Assembly: GCA_021741945.1 (NCBI GenBank)
Contig: JAIOWV010000067.1
Location: 1 to 6,779, forward strand
DNA from: Pontimonas sp.
Lineage (GTDB): Bacteria; Actinomycetota; Actinomycetes; Actinomycetales; Microbacteriaceae
Direction of reading: 5' to 3'
Length of the DNA: 6,779 nt
Shown: positions 1 through 4,980 of the stretch, piece after piece
Layout: each line of letters begins with the position of its first letter
How positions within the stretch are numbered: position 1 is the first letter of the stretch
Position numbers and translations under genes: made by a program
The notes under the pieces: model-generated
Seen by the model: only the letters and a program-made list of their open reading frames with translations
Told to the model about the DNA's origin: nothing
The model's database searches: none

Positions 1-1152
1 GATCTAGAGAAGTCACCGAGGGTTACTTTCCCCACCTGGAGCATTTGGAGCGTGCACGCGAGCGTTGGCCACTGGTCACGGTGATTGTTCCTGCCCGGGA
101 CGAAGAGACCACCATCACAGACACGATCTCGGGGATTCTCGACATTGATTGGCCCCAACTCGAGGTCATCGTTGTTGACGACGGGTCGGTGGACGCCACA
201 GCGAAGAAACTGGAGGCGTTTGCGACCAATAAGTCGGTGCCGGGTGCTCTCGCACCCGGCCCCGCGTGGCAAATCAGAGTCCCTGAACGAAGGGTTCCAG
301 GCTGCCGCCAGTGAGATCGTGCTGATTATGGACGCGGATGCGGCGCCGGCGCCTAACGTGCTAAACCGCATGGTTCCCTACTTCATCCAGCACGGCGACA
401 TTGCTGCCGTGACGGGGAACCCTCGGGTTGTGAACGCCTCGGGGTTGTGGGCCAAACTTCAAGCCATTGAGTTCACGTCCACCATCTCAGCACTGCGCCG
501 TGGCCAGTCGGCATGGGGAAGAATCAACACCATCTCCGGCGTTCTCTCGGTGTTGCGCAGGGATGTGGTCATCGGTCTTGGCGGGTTTTCTTCCGTGCAT
601 CCCACGGAGGATATCGAGTTGACGTGGCGTCTGCACCGGGCCGGTTATCGCTGCATCTATGAACCAGCTGCGCTGGTTGCCATGAGGGTTCCAGAGACCA
701 TGTCCCAGTGGTGGCACCAGCGCTATCGCTGGAGCAGAGGTTTGGTGCGAGTCCTGCAGGCCCACGGCTTTGGCCTCATCAAAGAGCGTCGGTGGCCGAT
801 GTTCCCTCTGTTGCTGGAGGGCACCTTGTCGATCATTTGGTGCCACCTTTTGTTTCTCGCAACAGCACTGTGGGTCACCGCGCTGGTCGTTGGTGGTCCA
901 GCTCTCGGGAACTCGCTGATTATTTCCCACTGGGGCTCCATGACCATTGGTATTGCGCTGGTCCAAATCTTCTGGGGGATGCATCTCGATAGCAACCACG
1001 ACAAGACGGTTGGAAAACTCTGGCCACTCGCGCCTATATATCCGATCCTTTATTGGTGGGCAGAGGCTTTTGTTGTCGTCGCGGCAACGCTCCCTACGTT
1101 GCTAACACCGCCCCAGAGAGTGAGTTGGACGTTGAGTCGGACCCGCGGATAG
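1..1152 (+). CDS. Processive family-2 glycosyltransferase, 5'-partial, apparently frameshifted
   Basis: Membrane glycosyltransferase of the GT2 family (cellulose/poly-GlcNAc synthase-like), expected to polymerise sugars from nucleotide-sugar donors at the cytoplasmic face and export the chain. The reading frame is open from base 1, so the N-terminus lies outside the window. The first part (frame of base 45) carries VTVIVPARDEE and the nucleotide-binding DDGS (177-188). The rest (frame of base 85) carries GKSESLNEG, the metal-binding DAD (331-339), the catalytic-base ED (607-612) and QRYRW (718-732), followed by three hydrophobic segments near the C-terminus (about 800-900, 915-975, 1020-1110). 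Both halves are typical of one enzyme, but they are joined only by a net +1 shift between 188 and 265, most simply near the CCCC run at 260-263. The spacing from DDGS to GK is normal for the family, so little else is missing. The TAG stop (1150-1152) lies in a tRNA-like sequence. It could be a recent pseudogene, a sequencing error or, less likely, a recoded gene. The substrate is unknown. Confidence 0.85.
239..260. repeat. Perfect 9-bp hairpin at the glycosyltransferase frameshift
   Basis: GCCGGGTGC and GCACCCGGC are exact reverse complements separated by TCTC, inside the glycosyltransferase gene. The hairpin is followed directly by CCC, extending a C run to 260-263, and sits in the interval where the reading frame must change. 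Strong GC hairpins next to homopolymers favour polymerase slippage and sequencing compression. Confidence 0.8.
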
Positions 1153-1164
1153 AGCAGAAGACTT
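1145..1164 (+). repeat. 20-nt copy of tRNA-Arg D-loop/anticodon-arm sequence (possible att-like remnant)
   Basis: GCGGATAGAGCAGAAGACTT is identical to 3104-3123 inside the intact tRNA-Arg gene, from the D-loop through the 5' anticodon stem into the anticodon loop. Identity stops on both sides: the glycosyltransferase 3' end precedes it, and no anticodon-stem 3' strand or T-arm follows. It supplies the last codons and the TAG stop of the glycosyltransferase. A 20-nt exact match at this distance is not expected by chance. It could be a truncated tRNA duplicate, or one edge of a segment that entered by tRNA-site recombination. Confidence 0.75.
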
Positions 1165-1165
1165 T

Positions 1166-1199
1166 CCGCCCCCACATCGCACTACTTAGAGGGTGGCGG
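1166..1199. terminator. GC-rich hairpin between convergent genes, weak terminator candidate
   Basis: CCGCCCCC (1166-1173) can pair with GGGTGGCGG (1191-1199) with one bulged T and a 17-nt loop, between the 3' ends of the glycosyltransferase and the permease. There is no T-tract on either side, so termination activity is speculative. Confidence 0.25.
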
Positions 1200-1234
1200 G
1201 GGAGAGGTGGTGAGCTGTGCGATGGGCGTGCGAC
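1200..1234. repeat. 35-bp direct repeat, copy 1, with GTGCGA-N5-GTGCGA site
   Basis: Matches 2179-2213 in the same orientation at 29 of 35 positions; the last 18 bases differ by one (GTGCGATGGGCGTGCGAC here). It abuts the stop codon of the permease gene (TAA complement at 1235-1237). Within it, GTGCGA occurs twice at an 11-bp period (1217-1222 and 1228-1233). The second copy lies upstream of the permease start, so the pair brackets that gene. Confidence 0.7.
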
Positions 1235-2128
1235 TTATTTCGTGCGGAGCGGGACCCAGCGTTCCTGAACAAGGAGCGCCGACACAACAACCAATACGCC
1301 GCCAAGCAACTGGGAGAGGGAGAGTGTCTCGCGAAGGAACAGCACCCCGAGTATCACCGCCACCACGGGAGTGATGTAGGTGACGCTTGAGGCAATGACG
1401 CTTCCCGCGAGTTCGATATTTCGGTAGTTCCAGACATACGCAATCCCCGTTCCAAGCACCCCCAGACCGAGAATGCCCCACAGCGCTGACGCGCCCAGTG
1501 GCTGGACGAGTATCCCCGAAACGAGTGCGCCCGGAAGGGTGATCAGTGCGGAAACACCTACCTGAGCTGCGGCCAGAGCGTAGGGGCTATAAGGCAAGTT
1601 AGTGACGTGGCGCTTCGCGTAAGGCATAGCGACCCCGTAGGACAGGGTTGCTAGCAGGAGAACTCCCACGCCTAGCAGTGTCACCCCGTCAAATGGTTCG
1701 ATGACGTTGGTCACCAGAACTATTCCTGCAACCCCGATCACTAGTCCAAGGAGTTGGTTGGCTGTGGGCTTTTGCTCTCGAAACGCGAGGGCAACCACCA
1801 CAACCGTCATCAGAGGTGTTGTGGCGTTCACGATTCCGGCGAGGGAGCTTGGCACCCACTGCTGACCGACTGCAAAGAGAAAACCGGGGATCGCGTTCAG
1901 CAAGAGCGCAACCACGGCGATGTGAACCCAATGAGAACCCCAGGCGGGGAGCCGGTCCCGTCGGATGAGCAGAATCAACGCCAGGCTAGCGGCGCCCAAA
2001 AGCCCCCGCATGAAGACCACCCCAGCAGGGCTGAAGCTCGACAATGCGAGGTCAATGAAGAGAAACGACGATCCCCACACCAGCCCGAGGGCCAGGAACC
2101 CTGGCAGCCAGCGAAGGTCACTCTTCAT
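1235..2128 (-). CDS. EamA/DMT-superfamily permease
   Basis: An inner-membrane permease of the drug/metabolite transporter superfamily, EamA type. Family members export amino acids or other small metabolites; the substrate cannot be read from the sequence. The 297-aa protein is almost entirely hydrophobic with about ten membrane segments in two EamA halves (roughly residues 10-135 and 145-285). The first half opens with the family-typical WGSSFLFIDLALSSFSP and the second ends with a stretch rich in V and L. I place the start at the ATG complementary to 2126-2128 (MKSDLRW), not at the upstream GTG 12 codons earlier: the extension is hydrophilic and unlike the family, and TACACT lies 7 nt before this ATG. 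There is no Shine-Dalgarno. The length is normal for the family. It is transcribed toward the glycosyltransferase and bracketed by 35-bp direct repeats. Confidence 0.92.
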   Translation of the reverse strand: MKSDLRWLPGFLALGLVWGSSFLFIDLALSSFSPAGVVFMRGLLGAASLALILLIRRDRLPAWGSHWVHIAVVALLLNAIPGFLFAVGQQWVPSSLAGIVNATTPLMTVVVVALAFREQKPTANQLLGLVIGVAGIVLVTNVIEPFDGVTLLGVGVLLLATLSYGVAMPYAKRHVTNLPYSPYALAAAQVGVSALITLPGALVSGILVQPLGASALWGILGLGVLGTGIAYVWNYRNIELAGSVIASSVTYITPVVAVILGVLFLRETLSLSQLLGGVLVVVSALLVQERWVPLRTK

Positions 2129-2135
2129 GTGAACC

Positions 2136-2141
2136 AGTGTA
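2136..2141 (-). promoter_or_regulatory. -10 box TACACT, probable leaderless promoter of the permease gene
   Basis: On the minus strand TACACT ends 7 nt before the permease ATG, so transcription would start at or next to the A of the start codon. No Shine-Dalgarno is present. No good -35 box is seen at 16-18 nt. The same hexamer serves as the -10 box proposed for tRNA-Arg. Confidence 0.45.
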
Positions 2142-2178
2142 GGAACTATGCGGCATGGCGCCACCTCAACGCCCGTGT

Positions 2179-2213
2179 GGGAGAAGTGGCGCGTCGTGCG
2201 ATGAGCGTGCGAC
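2179..2213. repeat. 35-bp direct repeat, copy 2, with GTGCGA-N5-GTGCGA site
   Basis: Second copy of the repeat at 1200-1234 (29 of 35 identical), ending in GTGCGATGAGCGTGCGAC. The paired GTGCGA hexamers are at 2196-2201 and 2207-2212. It lies in the divergent gap between the permease start (2128) and the small ORF at 2310. It is about 50 bp upstream of the permease start, where a regulator of that promoter could bind. Confidence 0.7.
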
Positions 2214-2297
2214 AGTCAGGCACGGGTGGAGCGCAACGACAGGGTGGAGGGTTCTCAAGACGATGGCTCACGCACGGTTTCCCATGGGCACCTGGAG

Positions 2298-2310
2298 TAT
2301 CCTGATCAGG
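2298..2310 (+). promoter_or_regulatory. TATCCT -10 box overlapping palindrome CCTGATCAGG
   Basis: TATCCT (2298-2303) ends 6 nt before a GTG at 2310, the spacing expected of a leaderless transcript. It overlaps the perfect 10-bp palindrome CCTGATCAGG (2301-2310), which could be an operator covering the transcription start. The -35 region is weak. Confidence 0.35.
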
Positions 2311-2423
2311 TGAGCACGAGTGAGCACGAGAGCGATTTCGCTGAGGTTGCCGGTATCCGGCTTGAGCAGGCTTTCGCGCTGTGTTCTTTTGCCTCACAGC
2401 TAGTGGGTAAGGCTCTTAGGTGA
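2310..2423 (+). CDS. Unrecognised 37-aa protein coupled to the nucleotidyltransferase
   Basis: I do not recognise this product. A GTG at 2310 gives a 37-residue peptide: an acidic start (STSEHESDFAEV), then a stretch with helical, amphipathic character (LEQAFALCSFASQLV) and a basic end (GKALR). Three things suggest it is translated. Its TGA stop overlaps the GTG start of the next gene as GTGA, the usual geometry for translational coupling. A TATCCT box lies 6 nt before the GTG. No other gene fits the gap. A longer version from GTG 2226 is possible, but its extra residues look like random coding. It could be a small antitoxin-like partner, a leader peptide needed to start the nucleotidyltransferase, or a chance ORF. 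The first codons contain a tandem duplication of TGAGCACGAG (2311-2330). Confidence 0.4.
   Translation: MSTSEHESDFAEVAGIRLEQAFALCSFASQLVGKALR
2311..2330 (+). repeat. Tandem duplication of TGAGCACGAG
   Basis: Two exact, adjacent copies of the 10-mer TGAGCACGAG directly follow the palindrome at 2301-2310, within the first codons of the small ORF. A change by one 10-nt unit would shift that reading frame, so copy number could affect the start. It may also simply be a local replication duplication. Confidence 0.7.
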
Positions 2424-2911
2424 CGACCTTTGATCCTGCACGAATCTTTGAGACCCTGGACCGCCATGGCGTTGACTACCTCACAATTGGCGCGTGGGCG
2501 GTCATCGCTCACGGTTACGTTCGAGCAACTGCGGACATCGACTTTATGGCCAGACTCGACAAAGAAAATCTCGAACGATTGGCAGCCGCTCTCTCCGAAT
2601 TGAATGCTCGGCTTCGAGGTGTCGATGCCGACAAGTTGGGCATCGACCCGACTGACTCGACCACGCTAGGAAACGGCGCGTCCTTCACAATGGAGACCGA
2701 CGCTGGTCCTCTTGATTTCCTCAATGACGTCCCTGGCGCTGATGATTACGATCAGCTGCGTTCACGAGCGCTCAAAGCCGACGCTGGGGGCATCGCCGTG
2801 TGGGTGGTCGATTATGACGACCTCATCAGTATGAAGAAGGCTTCGGGGCGAGCCCAAGACTTGCTCGACATTGACGAGCTACGTGCTAAGCGGGAATTGC
2901 CCGGCCAATGA
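2420..2911 (+). CDS. AbiEii-like nucleotidyltransferase
   Basis: A 163-aa protein of the DNA polymerase beta-like nucleotidyltransferase superfamily, close to the short AbiEii/MNT-type families. Family members transfer nucleotides to RNA or protein targets, and several are toxins of type IV-like or abortive-infection systems. The signature is IGAWAVIAHGYVRATADIDF at residues 23-42, with catalytic Asp39 and Asp41. A third acidic residue, Asp99, is in GPLDFLNDVPG. The C-terminal DLISMKKASGRAQDLLDIDEL matches the usual closing helices. The length is normal for the short families and no key residue is missing. The GTG start at 2420 overlaps the TGA of the preceding 37-codon ORF by four bases, and the Shine-Dalgarno is poor, so translation is probably coupled. 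There is no HEPN partner, AbiEi-type HTH protein or other known antitoxin beside it. A toxin role is therefore inference from the family only. Confidence 0.85.
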   Translation: MTTFDPARIFETLDRHGVDYLTIGAWAVIAHGYVRATADIDFMARLDKENLERLAAALSELNARLRGVDADKLGIDPTDSTTLGNGASFTMETDAGPLDFLNDVPGADDYDQLRSRALKADAGGIAVWVVDYDDLISMKKASGRAQDLLDIDELRAKRELPGQ

Positions 2912-2938
2912 AGGCTGGCCCTGGCGCATAAACCAGCC

Positions 2939-2955
2939 GTGCGATCTGTGTGCGA
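2939..2955. repeat. Third GTGCGA-N5-GTGCGA site
   Basis: GTGCGA (2939-2944), five bases, GTGCGA (2950-2955): the same hexamer pair, spacing and orientation as at 1217-1233 and 2196-2212, but without the wider 35-bp similarity. It lies just after the nucleotidyltransferase gene. The rest of the gap 2912-3036 has only short hairpins (GGCTGG/CCAGCC at 2913-2938, and ACCGC/GCGGT at 3003-3024) and no gene that I can see. Confidence 0.65.
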
Positions 2956-3036
2956 TGAGAAAACAGCGCTCCTCGATCAGAACTGCACAATACGGCCTAA
3001 AACCGCGCATTCCGTCATGCGGTGTCTCAGAGCCTG

Positions 3037-3064
3037 TTGGTGAGCGCTAACCCCGCTGTACACT
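3037..3064 (+). promoter_or_regulatory. tRNA-Arg promoter
   Basis: TTGGTG (3037-3042), 16 nt, TACACT (3059-3064) is a good sigma-70-type promoter. It would start transcription near 3071, about 20 nt before the mature tRNA. The inverted repeats AACCCCG/CGGGGTT (3049-3079) and CGGGG/CCCCG (3073-3088) overlap it; they may mark the leader processing region. Confidence 0.55.
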
Positions 3065-3089
3065 TGTGTTTCCGGGGTTTTTGCCCCGA

Positions 3090-3162
3090 GCCCTCGTAGC
3101 TCAGCGGATAGAGCAGAAGACTTCTAATCTTTTGGCCGCAGGTTCGATTCCTGCCGAGGGCG
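3090..3162 (+). tRNA. tRNA-Arg (anticodon TCT)
   Basis: Folds as a complete cloverleaf: acceptor GCCCTCG (3090-3096) with CGAGGGC (3155-3161), D-stem GCTC/GAGC, anticodon stem GAAGA/TCTTT (one G-U pair) around the loop CTTCTAA, T-stem GCAGG/CCTGC around TTCGATT, discriminator G. Anticodon TCT (3123-3125) reads AGA and AGG. CCA is not fully encoded (CCG follows). Bases 3104-3123 are duplicated at the end of the glycosyltransferase gene. It converges on the helicase gene with 19 nt between them. Confidence 0.95.
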
Positions 3163-3181
3163 CCGAATCGCAGTCGTTCGC

Positions 3182-4576
3182 TTAGCGCGAGCGCTGCTGA
3201 GGGCGCCGCGCAGCGCTCGCTGGCCTGGACCCCTGGTCACGGCCTGGTTGTCCGGGGCGCGGGTTTCGTCCAGGCTTGGCCCCGCGGTTCCCGCCAGTCG
3301 GGCTGTCACCGCTGCGAGCCGCACGCTTGCGCTGGGCGTTGCGACCAGTGGAACTGCCACCGCCATACTGCTTGTGTTCTTGCGGGACAGGCTTCACATA
3401 GGGGGCAACCTCGCCGATGAGGGCGAGGACCTGAGGTGATGTGGCACTCACGCTCTGCGGGGTGACCGAAATGTCTGCCTTCCTCAGGAGATCCGCCAAG
3501 TCCTTGCGTTGAGTGGGCAGGGACACGGTGATGACATCGCCTTGTGCACCAGCACGGGCCGTGCGACCAGAGCGATGCAGGTATGCCTTGTGTTCCATCG
3601 GAGGATCAACGTGGATTACCAGGTCGACGTTGTCGACGTGGACGCCACGGGCAGCGACATCGGTTGCCACCAGAACCTTCACCGCACCCTCGCTAAACGC
3701 AGCGAGGTTGCGGTCTCTGGCTGGTTGGGAGAGGTTTCCGTGGAGGTCAACAGCGGGGATTCCTGCATCGGTGAGGGCCTTTGCCAGTTTCTTGGCGTGG
3801 TGCTTGGTACGCATAAAGAGGATGCGTCGCCCGGTGCCAGAAGCCAGCGCATAGACAAGCTTCTTTTTGGCATCCACGTCGCTTGCTTCAAAGACGTGGT
3901 GGGTCATCTGAGCGACGGGGGAGTTGGCCTCATCGACCGCGTGCATCACCTCGTTGTTGAGGAAGCGATCAACAAGCTTGTTGACACCGTTATCGAGGGT
4001 GGCGGAGAAGAGTAAGCGCTGCCCGCCAGTTGGCGTAGCAGCGAGGATGCGCGTGACTACTGGCAAGAAACCAAGGTCTGCCATGTGGTCGGCCTCATCA
4101 AGCACGGTGATCTCGATGGCATCGAGGCGCAGGAATCCCTGACCCATGAGGTCTTCGACACGACCAGGGGTTGCCACCACGATCTCCACGCCATCGCGCA
4201 GCGCCTGAACCTGACGGGTTTGGGAGACCCCACCGAAGATGGTGGTGACGCGGAGGTTCATAGCTTCGGCCAAGGGGCGCATCACGTTAGTGATCTGAGT
4301 TGCCAGTTCACGGGTTGGTGCGAGCACCAGCCCGAGGGGGCGCCCTGGGCTTCGGCGTCCACCGGAGAGTTCTCCAGCAAGCCTTGCGACCATTGGGATA
4401 CTAAAGGCGAGGGTCTTGCCGGAGCCAGTCTTCCCCCGGCCCAGCACGTCCCTGCCAGCAAGGGTGTCGGGCAACGTGTCGACCTGGATGGGGAAGGGCT
4501 CGTCAATACCCATGCGGGTAAGGGCGTTGCAGATGTTGGCGGGAACACCAAGTGTTGCAAATGATGAAACAGACAT
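3182..4576 (-). CDS. DEAD-box ATP-dependent RNA helicase
   Basis: A cytoplasmic RNA helicase that unwinds short RNA duplexes with ATP; relatives act in ribosome assembly, mRNA decay and cold adaptation. All motifs are present in the 464-aa protein: Q motif FPIQ (28-31), Walker A GKTGSGKT (48-55), PTREL (87-91), FGG (114-116), ATPGR (135-139), DEAD (160-163), SAT (191-193), VATDVAARG (303-311) and HRSGRTARAG (334-343). The tail from about residue 400 is Gly/Arg/Pro-rich and basic, typical of RhlE-type proteins and suited to RNA binding. Compared with the common ATGSGKT or AQTGSGKT, Walker A reads GKTGSGKT, a tolerated variant. The ATG start at 4576 lacks a good Shine-Dalgarno, and a leader with three perfect hairpins precedes it, so post-transcriptional or autoregulated control is plausible. 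The exact paralogue (RhlE, CsdA/DeaD or other) is not assigned. Confidence 0.95.
   Translation of the reverse strand: MSVSSFATLGVPANICNALTRMGIDEPFPIQVDTLPDTLAGRDVLGRGKTGSGKTLAFSIPMVARLAGELSGGRRSPGRPLGLVLAPTRELATQITNVMRPLAEAMNLRVTTIFGGVSQTRQVQALRDGVEIVVATPGRVEDLMGQGFLRLDAIEITVLDEADHMADLGFLPVVTRILAATPTGGQRLLFSATLDNGVNKLVDRFLNNEVMHAVDEANSPVAQMTHHVFEASDVDAKKKLVYALASGTGRRILFMRTKHHAKKLAKALTDAGIPAVDLHGNLSQPARDRNLAAFSEGAVKVLVATDVAARGVHVDNVDLVIHVDPPMEHKAYLHRSGRTARAGAQGDVITVSLPTQRKDLADLLRKADISVTPQSVSATSPQVLALIGEVAPYVKPVPQEHKQYGGGSSTGRNAQRKRAARSGDSPTGGNRGAKPGRNPRPGQPGRDQGSRPASAARRPQQRSR
3187..3220 (-). terminator. 11-bp hairpin at the helicase 3' end, candidate terminator
   Basis: GCGAGCGCTGC (3187-3197) and GCAGCGCTCGC (3210-3220) are exact reverse complements with a 12-nt loop, ending three bases inside the helicase coding region before its TAA. 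There is no U-tract, but actinobacterial terminators often lack one. Stopping here would keep the helicase transcript from running antisense through tRNA-Arg. The stem also encodes the last Arg/Ser codons, so codon choice may explain part of the symmetry. Confidence 0.4.
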
Positions 4577-4593
4577 TGTTGTAAAGCTTTCTA

Positions 4594-4686
4594 GTGATGG
4601 AAACCATCACGTGTGTGAGCCAGGCATGTGCCTGGTACAGGGCGAAGACATCGAATGATGCATTCGATCGCCGCAAGAAAATTATC
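4594..4686 (-). promoter_or_regulatory. Helicase leader with three perfect hairpins and a GATAAT -10 box
   Basis: In the 192-nt gap upstream of the helicase there are three consecutive exact inverted repeats: GTGATGG-AAA-CCATCAC (4594-4610), CCAGGCA-TG-TGCCTGG (4620-4635) and ATCGAATG-ATG-CATTCGAT (4650-4668). On the minus strand GATAAT (complement of 4681-4686) could be the -10 box. Transcription would then start near 4674 and give a leader of about 100 nt containing all three stems. A smaller repeat, ACCAC-TAG-GTGGT (4688-4700), lies just upstream of that box and could be an operator. The palindrome AAAGCTTT (4583-4590) lies near the start codon. No good -35 box is seen. Confidence 0.5.
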
Positions 4687-4768
4687 AACCACTAGGTGGT
4701 GAGGGAGCGTTCTACGACGCAGGGGAGCATTTAACTGCCCACCGATAGAGCAACCCTAGCGCAGGTGA

Positions 4769-4969
4769 CTACTTTTTGTTAGTGCCGCTAAGGCTAGCCC
4801 CGATGATGTAGCCGGAGGCGAGGACCGCAATCGCGATGAATACCAGCAGGGACTCCAGTACAAAGCTGGCCAAATAGGCACCGGCGATCATGCCAATGGC
4901 AAGGAGCGAGAGCTTGAACACTCCCATTTGCCACCAGGTGTAGGTATAGGTCCCAAAGAGTTTCTTCAT
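4769..4969 (-). CDS. Small membrane protein of unknown function, 66 aa
   Basis: I do not recognise a named family. The protein starts with a short polar, aromatic segment (MKKLFGTYTYTWWQMG), followed by two hydrophobic helices (about residues 17-36 and 40-58) joined by a short turn containing Glu, and ends in the basic tail GTNKK. This predicts a two-pass inner-membrane hairpin with both ends on the same side. The start is the ATG complementary to 4967-4969, preceded by a perfect AGGAGG six bases upstream. The longer frame upstream overlaps the dehydrogenase gene and is not supported. The Shine-Dalgarno overlaps the stop codon of the upstream dehydrogenase, and the gap is 11 nt, so the two genes are surely co-transcribed and probably coupled. 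Function is unknown. Confidence 0.85.
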   Translation of the reverse strand: MKKLFGTYTYTWWQMGVFKLSLLAIGMIAGAYLASFVLESLLVFIAIAVLASGYIIGASLSGTNKK

Positions 4970-4980
4970 GGTGTTGCCTC

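Noticed and set aside
487..999. Minus-strand open frame opposite the glycosyltransferase
   Set aside because: The plus-strand frame holds DAD, ED and QRYRW motifs; the opposite frame is rich in His, Pro and Gln and has no recognisable domain.
1177..1182. TCGCAC near the first GTGCGA pair, a possible inverted half-site
   Set aside because: It is a single hexamer with no counterpart at the other two sites.
1754..2305. Long open frame antisense to the permease
   Set aside because: It is a hydrophilic, low-complexity translation opposite a clear ten-helix permease, with no family motif and no start signal.
3049..3082. AACCCCG/CGGGGTT stem followed by T residues before the tRNA, a possible terminator
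   Set aside because: The stem spans the tRNA -10 box and lies upstream of the tRNA; with a 17-nt loop it is more likely incidental to the promoter and leader.
1145..3162. CRISPR array or insertion sequence in the repeat-rich block
   Set aside because: Repeats are only two or three copies with gene-sized gaps, no terminal inverted repeats bracket a transposase, and no transposase or Cas gene is present.
3509..4015. Long open frames on the plus strand through the helicase gene
   Set aside because: They mirror the complete motif set of the minus-strand helicase; the translations match no domain and have no ribosome site.
4744..4752. GATAGAGCA, resembling a second tRNA D-arm fragment
   Set aside because: Only nine bases match, with no flanking pairing or further tRNA similarity; this can be chance.
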